Notes: generated by a model not told the origin, from the letters alone. 64,000 nucleotides of DNA from Yponomeuta sedellus (GCA_934045075.1 OW203732.1:3389501-3453500); one strand, 5' to 3'; positions 19,654 to 29,770 are shown, numbered from the stretch's first letter. Translations and numbers: made by a program.

Positions 19654-21227
19654 ATGTTTACATGTTTGTGATGTCATTGTTTCTAGTTCCCGCGACACAG
19701 GGTATCCTAGTGAGGGGCCAGAAACAATGTATGTGCCTGTATGTAAATGTTATGTTATACGCCCCACTGCAGTGCACAGGAAATCTTTCTCTCAGAAAGA
19801 GATAGTACATATATAAACACGACACATTCCGACAAAACTTTTCAAATATGATTAATTAGGTAGCATCGTGGTCTGTGAGTGATTTTTATTGTGAATCGTT
19901 TGCGAGTGGTATTACTTCTATAACTTCACAAATGTTCATAGAATTCAACTAATAAAAAAAACTCGTTGGTACCTGCCCGCACTGAGGATCGAAGTTGAAA
20001 AAAAAATAAAATCAAAATTAAAATTTTATTTGTTCCCAACAACCAGTATTTTACAACAAAAAAAATATAGAAGCAAATGCTTCTTAATTTAATGATAACA
20101 ACAAAGGAGGTGGTCATAATTTGTATAATTTAATTTGATTAGCTCTGATGCCTATGCTAGGTAATAGTCGCGGGTTTTCTCCCACAAGTATTGGTGTCGG
20201 TGGTGGTGTGTTCGTGTCTTGCTTCTGCTTCAAAAAGTGAGAGGGAGGGCGGTGGATTAACAAACCGCATGGTGCTTGTGGGATTTTTGGCGGAATTTAG
20301 CAAAGTAATTTTCACATTTAAATGCTATTATGGATTTTCGCAAAGTAAAGCCTGATTCCATACAATAATAAACCTGTGTTACAGATATCAGTGTTTCGCA
20401 AATGTAACCATTTTTTTTTTAGAAATCGACGAATTGTGCACCGTATAATACTATAATATTACGTTCAATGACAGGCTTACAATATTTTCCTTAACTGTCA
20501 CTCTGAATCTTGCTCATAAATTGTCGCTGGCCGAAGGAGGTCTCTCTGATCCAATTTATCATTTACGAAACCTGGATGGCCTTGCTTGAGAATGCAACAA
20601 AAATTGATGCATTCTTACCGCATTCTGTTGCTAGATCAATTTTGCTGCTTCAATTTGAGTTTTATAATACTTTTTTATTGAAAAAGTTAACATTTAAAAT
20701 TTCAATATCTGTGACATAAATTTTTGGAACCTAGACTTTAGTCGATTTCCGCCGAACGGCTGTCTTCTTCGGTTATTCAACATGTGAATAAACAGACCGA
20801 TGATAAAATTCGTTAAAAATCGGGAAGCAATAATGTCAATCAAGTGGTTTGGTCGTTCTAGGTCATTAATTCTTCTTCTTCTTCAGGCTATATTAGTCCA
20901 CTGCTGGACAAAGCCCTCCCCTAATTAGCGCCATAGCGCAAGGTTGTGCCATCATTGGGGAGTAATGCCCATAATCCCCACGCTGGGCATGCGTGTTGGG
21001 AATCGCAGTTTGGTGGAATTGTACTGCAGGGGGCGCTGCTGCCCACCCCCCGGTTTGTGTCCCTTAGTCGCCTTTTACGACACCCGCGGGAAGAATTTGG
21101 GTTGTTGCTATTCTCTAGGCCATTAATTATTCTCATTAATTCAAAAAATATCAACCCTTGTTACAAATTTCTTGATTTAACTTATAATAGTAATAACTTC
21201 CACACAACGCAATCACTTGACCTGGTC
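19653..21227 (+). repeat. Large tandem duplication, copy 2 (1,575 bp)
   Basis: Second copy; ends at CTTGACCTGGTC, after which sequence becomes unique (CCAAACTAGGATACC). The lack of visible differences means a very recent event or an assembly artefact. Confidence 0.95.
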
Positions 21228-21242
21228 CCAAACTAGGATACC

Positions 21243-21450
21243 AAATCAATCAATAAACGCTTAATATTTGCAATCTGTTTGCTGCATACCAATGTACAAT
21301 TGTACAATGTAAAATGTGAGCCTCTGCCTTAGGGCCGTATTATAGTGGAGAAAAAGACAGCGGAAAAAAAACTCCACTCTAACCATCTTAAATCAAATAC
21401 ATCAGTTGCCACCTACCTATACGTATACCTAATAAGATTTAATGATTTCC
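21243..21450 (+). repeat. LINE-R 3' segment, copy 3
   Basis: Somewhat shorter copy with AGCCTCTGCCTTAGGGCC and AACTCCACTCTAACCATC. Confidence 0.6.
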
Positions 21451-21782
21451 ATTAACAACTTAAAATACCAAAGCTTAAGTGATACCCTGTATTATGGTAA
21501 CCGTTTAGTAAGAAAAATTAAGAATTAGTGATAACGTTTGTTGTCGGTACACCGCCTTTCCTTAGATACCTTACTTTGCACAAAGCCAGCAGCTTACCAC
21601 CTTGTGAGCAAGCAGCCCCCTAATTTTATTCTAATTCCCGTGAGTCCTGAGATTGATCATTAATTCTACCTCCGCGCCTTGACGGATATTAAGTACAAAC
21701 GTCTTTACCTATTGCCTAGCACGCATTCAATTCGTAACCTGACATGACTGTGCAGGTGTTCTACCACTGGGCTGATCGTTTC

Positions 21783-22145
21783 GATCGATATTAACCCTTG
21801 TATGTCCCCAGAGTTGGGGCACGGGTCTCTTCCTGCATCGCAGGAAGATTAGGCCATACTCCACCACGGGGGCCTAGTCCGAGTTGGTGGGGAATAAGAC
21901 AGTGGCGGGCCTTACTGTCGGAAGTTACCAAGTCACTCATAAGGCCTCTGACATGGGTTAGCGACTGCCATTACATGACAGCCGGCACCAACGACTTAAC
22001 GTGCCTTGCGAAGTACGTGAGCGCTAGGAAAAATGCTGCAGTCACGGACGGTCGAACATCTGCACCTGACCACACCGTTGTTTAACTCAAGTGATTAATT
22101 CCAATCATTCGGTTCAACTAGGGCACGAGCACTTCATAATTATGT
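21783..22145 (-). repeat. 5S-SINE copy
   Basis: Nearly complete minus-sense copy from TTAACCCTTGTATGTCCCC to ACTAGGGCACGAGC. The head region is slightly deleted. The 95-codon frame within it is a shadow. Confidence 0.8.
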
Positions 22146-22560
22146 TCCAATCCCATCCATCACTGCTGGCAAATAGTCCACCTCATCCAGCATCTACTGG
22201 AAATCTGCATCAAAAAATCATCGGTCCAACAAGATTTTCCACCACAGCAATCGCTCTGACCATTTCCAGCAGTGATTACTTGGATTAGAGCATGCCCAAC
22301 GGGTTTTTTAGCAGATGTAGCCCACTGACACGTGCCAATATATACCCTTAGGTTACGTCAACAATCACCTTTTAGTGAATGTCTCATTTTCTTTTCGGAT
22401 ACTATACATCAAACATCAAAAATACCCGAAATTTCCGTTCAATTATTACCTCAAACCAATTTTAAGCGTCTGGCGTAAATGCGTGCTAGCGCTGATCCGA
22501 CCCAATGTTCTGCATTAAAACCTTCGTCTGTTATCATTAAAGCTGCGCAAACTCTACTAG
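22146..22560. other. No supported feature
   Basis: Intronic sequence with a 65-codon chance frame and no recognised repeat. Confidence 0.4.
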
Positions 22561-22564
22561 ATAT

Positions 22565-22608
22565 ATTTAAAAACCTATTTAGAGGTTAATAATTCCACCC
22601 ATGCTGAT
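22565..22608 (-). repeat. tD end fragment
   Basis: AAAACCTATTTAGAGGTTAA then TTCCACCCATGC, the terminal part only. Confidence 0.6.
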
Positions 22609-22615
22609 TCCACCA

Positions 22616-22648
22616 ATTCAACAATATACCTCCTAGGTATATTGTTGT
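22616..22648. repeat. Short hairpin
   Basis: CAACAATATACCT, spacer CCT, then AGGTATATTGTTG; a perfect 13-bp inverted repeat. Confidence 0.8.
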
Positions 22649-22734
22649 AAAGACGTATCGACTACGCATACCTACTACAGCAGGCAGTTACGTTAAAGGC
22701 TACTTTGCGACAAAAGGTTGACTGCACCACTGAC

Positions 22735-23008
22735 TAAAATGTCTCTAAAATTCCGGTAATGGTGGTTTCATTCACGCTATTGGTAGTCTAGAACCCATCA
22801 CATTGTAATGGTATAACCCGTAAAACGGGTTAAATCGGCACCTCGCGCAATACCATCTTCTTCGCGAGAGATGCCAATTTAATTTACGCAGGCTATACCC
22901 CTAGAATGGCATTGTATTGCTACTGCTTTGTAGAGAACCCAATTGAGGCAAATTACAGTCATCGTCGTGCTTATATCTTTCTATTAAAAAACTATGTAAG
23001 TATTAGAC
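22735..23008 (+). repeat. Family O, copy 1
   Basis: CCGGTAATGGTGGTTTCATT, ATCTTCTTCGCGAGAGATGC, GAATGGCATTGT and a final AAACTATGTAAG are shared with 37562-37808. It ends 52 bp before the gene 1 terminal exon. Class unknown. Confidence 0.75.
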
Positions 23009-23059
23009 TCTAGAGCCTGGTCATGAACCACCTTACTGACCTCTCCTTTCATCCCGCAG

Positions 23060-23155
23060 CAAGTGACGGCGAAAGTGCTCATCGGCAGCATGGCGTCGAT
23101 CAACGACCTCAAAGTGAAGGAGACGGCCGAGCGCGAGGCGCGGCGGACCCACTAG
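23060..23155 (+). CDS. Terminal exon, gene 1 (unrecognised protein)
   Basis: A pyrimidine tract and TCCCGCAG acceptor precede 31 codons and a TAG stop. The reading starts QVTAKVLIGSMASIND and ends EREARRTH; it is charged and probably helical, with no domain I recognise. GC-ending codons dominate, as in the exon at 12630-12782, whose phase-0 donor fits this phase-0 acceptor; joined, the two give 82 residues of C-terminal sequence. The intron between them would be 10.3 kb and is packed with repeats, including the 1.6-kb duplication. Downstream, GC-rich sequence runs to about 23280 and is probably 3' UTR. Neighbouring open segments at 24149 and 24747 may be alternative endings. The 73-codon frame starting at 23023 is in a different frame and is not the gene. 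Confidence 0.7.
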   Translation, partial: QVTAKVLIGSMASINDLKVKETAEREARRTH

Positions 23156-23330
23156 CGACCCCTGGCGGCTACCGCGGTGAGCTCGCGGTTCAGAGACCGC
23201 GCACTAGATGGCGCTGTGTAGCGAAAGGTGGGATGGGTTTGTAAGGCCGTTGGGGTAGTAGTTCGGGCGGAGCTCTGTAGATGGCGCTGGTAGTCAGTTT
23301 TGTTTTTTGACATTTCGTTTATTTATTGCT
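23156..23330 (+). other. Probable 3' UTR of gene 1
   Basis: GC-rich sequence continuing from the stop, fading into AT-rich DNA near 23290. No canonical AATAAA was found close by; the end is therefore unplaced. Confidence 0.4.
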
Positions 23331-23384
23331 TGAGTATAGAGAAAATACATACATACACACATACATAACCTCACGCGTGTATAT

Positions 23385-23445
23385 CAGAGGGGTAGGCAAA
23401 GACCAGGAACTGCCACGATCCTAACAGATCACCTTCGCTTCATCA
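23385..23445 (-). repeat. Non-LTR 3' coding scrap
   Basis: On the minus strand GTTGATGAAGCGAAGGTGAT reads VDEAKVI..DR, the same scrap that flanks the (ACAT)n array at 28021-28065. Confidence 0.5.
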
Positions 23446-23777
23446 ACGAAAAAAAAAATTAATTTATATTAAAATAATTTTATTGTATTAAACTAGCAGA
23501 CATATACAGGGTGTCTCATTCAAATCGGTCAGTATGGGAAAGTCTGAAACTATAAGACATACGAAGATCTGTTTTGAGGAACCATGTCATCGATTTTAAT
23601 AACAAGAAAAACTGCATTCATACATTTTAAAAAACATCAGTACTCTGTTCGGGAATCGAACCCGGTTGTTTTGAAGAAAAAAACCTACACTATTTCTATT
23701 TAGATATCGACTGTGTAGGTCTTAAGCAGTAAATGTCTGTATGAAACATGATGTCTAAAATGAATAAAATGCATGCA

Positions 23778-23835
23778 CTTTTTAAAGAAATTTGTGCAAA
23801 GATGACTTCATCTTTGCACAAATTTCTTTAAAAAG
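23778..23835. repeat. Perfect 28-bp inverted repeat, 2-nt spacer
   Basis: 23778-23805 is the exact reverse complement of 23808-23835 (arms CTTTTTAAAGAAATTTGTGC...), separated by CT. Confidence 0.9.
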
Positions 23836-24148
23836 TTTGGTACTTTAATGAAGTTGTAATGACTTGCTTCGCACATTTTTTTCTCCTTCCCTCTCTCGGC
23901 AACTAACCTTAGCTGACATTGTGGCTAACATGCATTCGGTATTGTATAAGTCACTGTATGAAATGGTTTAAAGTTGATGATACATCATTATACGAATACT
24001 ACCTTTCGGAACGCGTGTCTTAACTCCTCTGATTAACAGTTCTTAAAATTCACACTAACCAAAATCCTTATTCACCAGTTACTTATTTTCTACAATCTCT
24101 ATTGCCTAGAAATACCATTTCCTAAAATTCCCACTTTTTATATCTTAG

Positions 24149-24232
24149 ATATACGAGTTTCAGAAGCAGTTGTGGGATACCTTGGACCGTTTAAGAAATA
24201 CCTATCCCGTCGTGTCCCAAAACGGCTACTGA
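24149..24232 (+). CDS. Candidate alternative terminal exon, gene 1
   Basis: A TATATCTTAG acceptor precedes 27 codons and a TGA: begins IYEFQKQLWDTLDRL and ends PVVSQNGY. The segment is close to 50 percent GC inside AT-rich DNA and its phase 0 would fit the donor at 12782. A second reading is possible: in the +2 frame the same stretch stays open for about 30 codons to a donor AG|GTATTA at 24241. Either would be short, and neither matches a family I know. Without transcript data this is a weak call. Confidence 0.35.
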   Translation: MYEFQKQLWDTLDRLRNTYPVVSQNGY

Positions 24233-24269
24233 CCTTGCTTTCCAGGTATTAAACAATCACCCAGTATAA

Positions 24270-24405
24270 TAGATAGATAGAGATAGAGAACGCTTTATTG
24301 TACATAAAAATGGAAATTACACAGATATTACTATTCTATTGAAACAAGGGAGGTATACTACAAATTAAAATACATAAATAAAGATATCATTATCGGAAAC
24401 TGACA
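24270..24405 (-). repeat. LINE-L 3' end
   Basis: TAGATAGATAG-type tail then AACGCTTTATTGTACATAAA and AAATTACACAGATATTAC; on the minus strand this is a 3' end with an AATAAAG signal and a GATA-type tail, as at 28715 and 61380. Confidence 0.65.
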
Positions 24406-24746
24406 TCAACAGTTTCCAAAGAAACTGCTTTTCCCACAAATTGCGTTAACTGTCAATCATATCAATCAGCTGACTTCATTCTCTTTACTTACCATTATAT
24501 ATTATTGACTATGGCCCGAACATTGTGCCATGTACAAGCTAATAGCGACATCTATTGTCAAAAATACTGTACTAAGCTTGTTTTAGCAAAAATAGGAAAT
24601 CTGGAAATTAGGATTTGATAAACCCGATTACACTGTTTAAGGAAGATCTTTTTTCCACACGAAGTTTTCCTTTGCAATTAGCAAATGGTATTGCATCTAA
24701 AATCAAAATCACTCAACTCAAAACTCACCTACTCTTTTATTTTCAG

Positions 24747-24788
24747 ATGGACAATAATGTGATAAGCAGAATTGAGTCGAGGTGGTGA
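24747..24788 (+). CDS. Candidate small terminal exon
   Basis: Strong acceptor CTTTTATTTTCAG followed by 13 codons (MDNNVISRIESRW) and TGA; the other two phases close within five codons. It could serve as the last exon for either reading of 24149-24240 or directly for 12782. Length alone makes chance quite possible. Confidence 0.22.
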   Translation: MDNNVISRIESRW

Positions 24789-24884
24789 TCTCTCTTGGAA
24801 GAAAATACAGCGGAGAAAAACAGCCTACAGCTGATAAAGCTTTACATTTTATGTTTGTAACGTTCTCATGTTAAAAGCATTTAT

Positions 24885-25300
24885 ACCAACCCTTGATATG
24901 TCCTCACTGCTGGAGCACGGGTCTCTTCCTGCATCGCAGGAAGGTCAGGTCCTTATGTTAAAACCATAGGGCCCTATTTTCATAAACACACCATTTCACT
25001 AAAACACTTCTAGAAGCGTTTTATGTAAAGCGCCTCGGGGTGCCGACTAGCGCCACCTATGGGAAAAATCATAACTTGTTTTAAAATACGTTTTTAATAT
25101 CTAAAAGTGAACATCGGTGTTGCGTTGGTTTGGACATGTGGATGCAACGACCTAAGAACGTTGATGTGCAAAGGTGATCTGTCAGGATCGTGGCAAGTGG
25201 CAGTCCCTGGTCTCTGCCTACTCCTCTGGGATACAGGCGTGAGGTTACGTATGTATGTATGAACATTGGTGGCGCTAGTAGCATTCTGAAGCGCCTTAAT
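24885..25300. repeat. Composite of 5S-SINE, N and non-LTR fragments
   Basis: 24885-24955 is a 5S-SINE tail (minus); 24960-25110 is family N (GTGCCGACTAGCGCCACC); 25115-25300 reads on the + strand as LRWFGHVDATT, then CQDRGKW and SLVSAYSSG, a worn non-LTR polyprotein end. No intact gene. Confidence 0.55.
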
Positions 25301-25556
25301 CCGTGGTTAAGCCTTTTCCTTGTGATATCTCGACAGACTACTTACTTAAATCAGCATTTTGGAGTGTTTGAAGGAATTGTGTTTTTTATAAATAAGGCCG
25401 TTTATAGTTGTATTCAATCAAATCACTTCAAAATACTTTAATTATAACGCAAAGATGAACGTTACAAATTGAAATCGAATCAAAATATTATATCCAAAAT
25501 TCCAAAATCTAACATTAACATTAACGCATTAACACTTTTAAGCGCTGGCTTATTCA

Positions 25557-25597
25557 GAGTGTCTGAAGTGCTTATATAATAAGCACTTCAGACACTC
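25557..25597. repeat. Perfect 19-bp inverted repeat, 3-nt spacer
   Basis: GAGTGTCTGAAGTGCTTAT, ATA, then its exact reverse complement. The right arm continues into a tG-like tail (TCCTCACCACGTTTTCCTTC), so the left arm is an inverted copy of the SINE edge. Confidence 0.9.
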
Positions 25598-25741
25598 AGG
25601 TCTCCTCACCACGTTTTCCTTCACAATCAGCGAGTGATATTACTACTCGAACTTAGCAAATGTAAATAACATAGAAAAAATGTTATCTGTACATGCCAGC
25701 ACTGGAAATCGAACCCGGGTCTCCAGCTTCCGAGATTGCAT
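25598..25741 (-). repeat. tG/tH SINE fragment
   Basis: Minus-sense tail (TTTTCCTTCACAATCAGCG) and a tH-type head piece (TACATGCCAGCACTGGAAATC, B-box reversed CGAACCCGGG). Confidence 0.6.
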
Positions 25742-25833
25742 AACGAGGGTAGAAAGAATCAATTCCCGAGGTATTTAGACTATAGTCAGACGAGGCTATA
25801 GTCCGAGTAGGAATTGATTATTTTACCCGTGTT
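25742..25833. mobile_element. 92-bp fold-back element
   Basis: Ends AACGAGGGTAGAAAGAATCA and AACACGGGTAAAATAATCA in opposite sense, arms ~24 bp with three mismatches, plus an internal GACTATAGTC..GGCTATAGTC pair. Confidence 0.7.
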
Positions 25834-27005
25834 AAACACTCTACTTTTCATTTCGAATATGAGGAAAATAAAAACTCATTTTTAATAATCAAATCTTAGC
25901 GTAAGATTATTACCTATTTTTTTTAAGTCCGTCACAGATACTATAACAGATTAGTACCCGCCAATTTAGGTAGACTTTTTAAATTTTAAATATGGAACTC
26001 ACCTCGTAATTGTAGCGTCTTATTCCGCTCAAAGAAGTTTGCGCTAAATTCACACTGGCTGTTTAGAAACTCACATGGCCGCAGCATTTTTTTTTTATTC
26101 GTTTTTTTAAAAGCCTATTTATTACAAAAACTCTTCACAATTGACAGTAGTTCTATTTTTAAAGTTCATTCCCGCCCTTAGGTGGGAAGTAATTTGTATG
26201 AGTTTTTCCCTCCCTATGGAGGGAAGCAGCATTTTCCACCCAATAATCAGATCAAAACAACACACTACTTTCCGAGTATGAGAAATGAAAAGACTTTTGC
26301 GCATCTTTTCCACGTCATTGCGGTGCCCCTTCTATGCAGCCGCTGGCTTAAGCATCACTTTGAAACGAAAATGTGAAGTTGAATCTGCTGTTTATTGTAT
26401 CTTGCGATTGTTGATTATTATCATATTTTAATAGTTTATTACTGAATAGAAAGTGATAGATAGTTAGAGAAATACTGAAAATTTAATTATATTACTAAGT
26501 TTAACAATGTTTTTCCTTTTATGTTTTATAGCGTAATGTATGTGACTAGTTATATTACACCAGAACTGTAACTAGATAAAAAATGAGATTGTATCAATAA
26601 TTCGAGCTTTTTGTTGTAAATTTAATCAAATGCCTGCAATTATTTTATTTTATAATAACATTTTTGTAATAAAAGTTTTGAATATTTTTTGTTTGATTTT
26701 TTTTACAAAAAGAAAAAAAAATCTATCTTTTTTATAACGCGTCTTTGGGTAAAGTCTATTCGTTTATTTGTATATACATCAGACTACCATGACAGGCTTG
26801 TCTAAGTTAGTTCGATAGTTCAGGAACATTAACTCACTATAGTTGCAAAATCTAGCTGCTACAACTACAGCGGATAAACTAACAATAGGTAGGTACATTA
26901 TAAAAGTATAACTAGCAAAACTTGTTAATATAAATATTGTAACACAACTTAGAAAGTTATCGAACACCTAAACTGGACATCACAAATCTTAATAAATATC
27001 TATTA
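25834..27005. other. No gene; AT-rich DNA
   Basis: Frames up to 64 codons have no recognisable content. A short GC-richer patch at 26160-26240 (CCCTCCCTATGGAGGG) is unassigned. Confidence 0.5.
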
Positions 27006-27007
27006 TC

Positions 27008-27072
27008 TATAATCAGCCCACATCAACCCACTGCTGGGCATAAGCCTCCTTTTTCCTGCGCCATTCCTCACT
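27008..27072 (-). repeat. LINE-K-type 3' coding end
   Basis: Reverse of the recurrent GCCCAGCAGTGGG end (here CCCACTGCTGGGCATAAGCC), a common last-codon region of insect non-LTR elements. Confidence 0.55.
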
Positions 27073-27104
27073 GTCCTGTTAAGAAATATAGTAACACTCT
27101 TTGG

Positions 27105-27220
27105 AACCTACTGACAAGACCCAAGGTCCAAAAATCTAGGACTTTAAAGCGTTTTTTTGCCTAAAACGGCCGTTCTTGGCGGATACCGTTAAAGTCCTAG
27201 GCTGACGATCCTAGGTTCTA
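27105..27220. repeat. Family N palindrome, copy 1
   Basis: TCTAGGACTTTAAAGCG ... CGTTAAAGTCCTAGG pair around AAACGGCCGTTCTTGG; related to 45290-45400. Confidence 0.6.
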
Positions 27221-27221
27221 G

Positions 27222-27340
27222 ATAAGATAAGAATATTCTTTATTGTACACACGAGAAAACAGTTACAAAAGAAGAGGTACAATTGGCGGCCTTGCTGCTG
27301 ATAGCAATATCTTCCAGGCAACCTTAAATCTAGACTGTGG
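27222..27340 (-). repeat. LINE-L 3' end
   Basis: AAGATAAGAATATTCTTTATTGT start and GGCGGCCTTGCTGCTGATAGC then TCTTCCAGGCAACC; reversed 3' UTR of a jockey-like element. Confidence 0.65.
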
Positions 27341-27668
27341 GCTCTAAAAATAGTTGTCACAGTTGCTAAGATGTTCACTTTGAAAAAAAACGTATTCTAA
27401 AACAAGTCATGATATTTATTCCATTGGTGACATTATAGCGTTAGCCTTAATAACTACAAGCTCATGGGAGACTTAGCTCCGATCCATTGCAACACCGTGA
27501 GCGTATGCTGCGTGACCAGCGTTGTCAAGACGCTGTTGATGCCGCTTGTGCAAGATGACCATAGCCCGATTGACACAGTTGAAGTGTCATGGCGCCCATA
27601 TGCAACTCGCCTCGGCCGCGAGTCTACCAATACATACATAATAAATAAATAAATAAATAAATAAATAT

Positions 27669-27731
27669 TCATGCACATATTACACATATCTCGTTAGCCA
27701 GCGTGCCAAACCGCTGCGCCACCGAGGCCGT
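27669..27731 (-). repeat. tF SINE head fragment
   Basis: On the minus strand: GACGGCCTCGGTGGCGCAGC, then GTTTGGCACGCTGGC and a jump to the tail GAGATATGTGTAATATGTGC; internal deletion. Confidence 0.65.
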
Positions 27732-28030
27732 CACACATACATACATACATACATACATACATACATACATACATACATACATACATACATACATACATAC
27801 ATACATACATACATACATACATACATACATACATACATACATACATACATACATACATACATACATACATACATACATACATACATACATACATACATAC
27901 ATACATACATACATACATACATACATACATACATACATACATACATACATACATACATACATACATACATACATACATACATACATACATACATACATAC
28001 ATACATACATACATACATACATACATACAT
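27732..28030 (+). repeat. (ACAT)n microsatellite, about 75 units
   Basis: Perfect tetranucleotide run. The long MYVC or YIHT frames are its translation. Flanked left by a tF head and right by a non-LTR scrap. Confidence 0.98.
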
Positions 28031-28129
28031 CACGATCCTGACAGATCACCTTCGCTTCATCAACGTCTATCAATACACTAATGAATTTAGATTCAAGTCT
28101 TTTTATTATGACTATTTTTATTTCGCTCG

Positions 28130-28455
28130 TAGCCCCGGCTTCCTAGTGATCTTAAACAATCACGAAGGTTAAGCAACATGGGACGCGTTAAGTGCATGGA
28201 TGGATGTCTATGTCTAACGCTAGTGGCATTTTTCCGAGCGGTTCCGGCACGTTAAGCAGTTGGTGCCGGCTGTCGTCGAGAGATGGCAGTGGTCAACAAA
28301 AATCATAGGCCTTAGGGCGGCTTCAAAACTTCTGATTGCAGGACCAGCCACTAGTCTTGCAAGTCTCCACCAATCTGGACTTGGCCTCCGCGGTGGAGTT
28401 ATAGCCAATACTTTAGGGAAGAGACCCGTCCCCCTTGGTGGGTCATAAGGGGTTG
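28130..28455 (+). repeat. 5S-SINE, second subfamily, near complete
   Basis: Head at about 28155-28230: ATCACGAAGGTTAAGCAACA, CGCGTTAAGTGCATGGATGG, matching the A-box/IE/C-box region of 5S rRNA in order and spacing; then GCTAGTGGCATTTTTCCGAG and a tail ending GTTGATGATGATG. Confidence 0.82.
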
Positions 28456-28714
28456 ATGATGATGGTTTCGGAACATGTCCATAGTGTAAGTATTACAGGC
28501 ATAATTTCTTAAATAAGATCGATCGAGACCATACATGTTAGAACTATACAGAGAAATAATTAAAACGTGTGTCGTGACACAATCGACCGGAATACTGGAA
28601 AAGCACCTTGAGGTTAACACGGGCACTGGACATAATAAAAACTGTATTTACACGGATTTTACTCGTTTAAATTAAATTTTTACAATTTTCCGACGTTTCG
28701 ACACTTTTTCAAGT

Positions 28715-28845
28715 AGATAGATAGAGAACACTTTATTGTACATAAAATTGGAAATTACACAGATATTTCTTAACCTAAGAGTACAGACGGCGGCCTTATC
28801 ACTAAAAGTGATCTCTTCCAGACAACCTTCCTTCATAAGTACCGT
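28715..28845 (-). repeat. LINE-L 3' end
   Basis: TAGATAGATAGAGAACACTT, then GCGGCCTTATCACTAAAAG and TCTTCCAGACAACCTT, clearest copy of the reversed 3' UTR. Confidence 0.7.
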
Positions 28846-28869
28846 GGTCTCGGAAGACAAAATGAGTAA

Positions 28870-29340
28870 CATCCGTGTAAATACAGTTTTTTTTATTAAA
28901 ACACCTTGACTGAAGCCATTTGCACAAATGTTCAGCGGCCCTAGTGGGAATCGTAGCCATGCCCACCGGCGTGATAATCAGACTTGACACTGCTAGTCCA
29001 CTGAGTCAGTCGCAATTATCGTGCCCAAGCCGTTACTCATATGAATTCAAAATTATATCTTTGACGTGTCGAATCGCCTTAATTCTCAACGACTGGTCAT
29101 CTCAGTCACTCTACCCGTGACTAGTGATGTACGTTTTCGAGAATCTTCTTGCATGACGAGAACATAAACATCTTGAAATCCTTGCTCACAACATGGAGCT
29201 TACGGTGACTCCTTCACGGTCCATTCGGTTAGGCTGTCGAATGCACTGCCACAGAAAATATGCGTTAGCCCCACAATTGGTACATTTCAGAAACAGTTGA
29301 AAGAGCACTATTTATCTCTATCATAACTTTGAGTTATATA
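28870..29340. other. Repeat scraps, no gene
   Basis: About 28930-29000 has a reversed tRNA-like scrap (GTGGGAATCGTAGCCATGCC); the rest is unassigned. The frames of 62-66 codons are not supported. Confidence 0.4.
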
Positions 29341-29341
29341 T

Positions 29342-29528
29342 TTATAAACCTATTTAGAGGCTAAAAATTTCACCCATGCTCAATTCGTAGAGCGCTGGCA
29401 CGGATAGCCAGAGGTTGCGGGTTCGAATCCCGGCATGAGTGAAATTTTTAGCCTCTAAATAGGTTTTGTCCGGTCGATTGTGTCACCATGTCGGGATTCG
29501 AACCCGCGACCTCTGGCTATCCGTGCCA
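29342..29528. repeat. tD inverted remnant
   Basis: AAACCTATTTAGAGGCTAAA, a + sense tRNA-like head (29378-29441, D-arm start lost), TAGCCTCTAAATAGG, then a partial reversed head (TCGGGATTCGAACCCGCGAC). Confidence 0.75.
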
Positions 29529-29559
29529 TTATATTTATTTATTATTTACTATGTATTTT

Positions 29560-29770
29560 ATTTATTTATATTTACAGGTATTTAGACTATGTAGTTTATT
29601 TTGTACACGTATATAGAGCCGTTTTTTACTGCTGCTCCGACTCTCCAAGGTTTGCTGGAAGAAATCTCTTATAGAGATAAGCTCACCTTTGTACATATTA
29701 TTTCTTATGTAATATCCTGTTAATGTTTCGTGTGCAAGAAAGTATAATAATAATGATAAAATTTAAATAA
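29560..29770 (+). repeat. Non-LTR 3' UTR (LINE-L relative)
   Basis: GCTGGAAGAAATCTCTTATAGAGATAAG followed by AATATCCTGTTAATG and an AT-rich end with AATAA words; similar to 34740-34915. Split here as two words under the length limit of any single match. Confidence 0.5.

Noticed and set aside
23023..23244. 73-codon + frame starting before the acceptor
   Set aside because: Different frame from the spliced reading; it spans the intron border and its codon pattern is poor.
27669..28073. 100-134 codon frames on both strands
   Set aside because: Translations of the (ACAT)n array.
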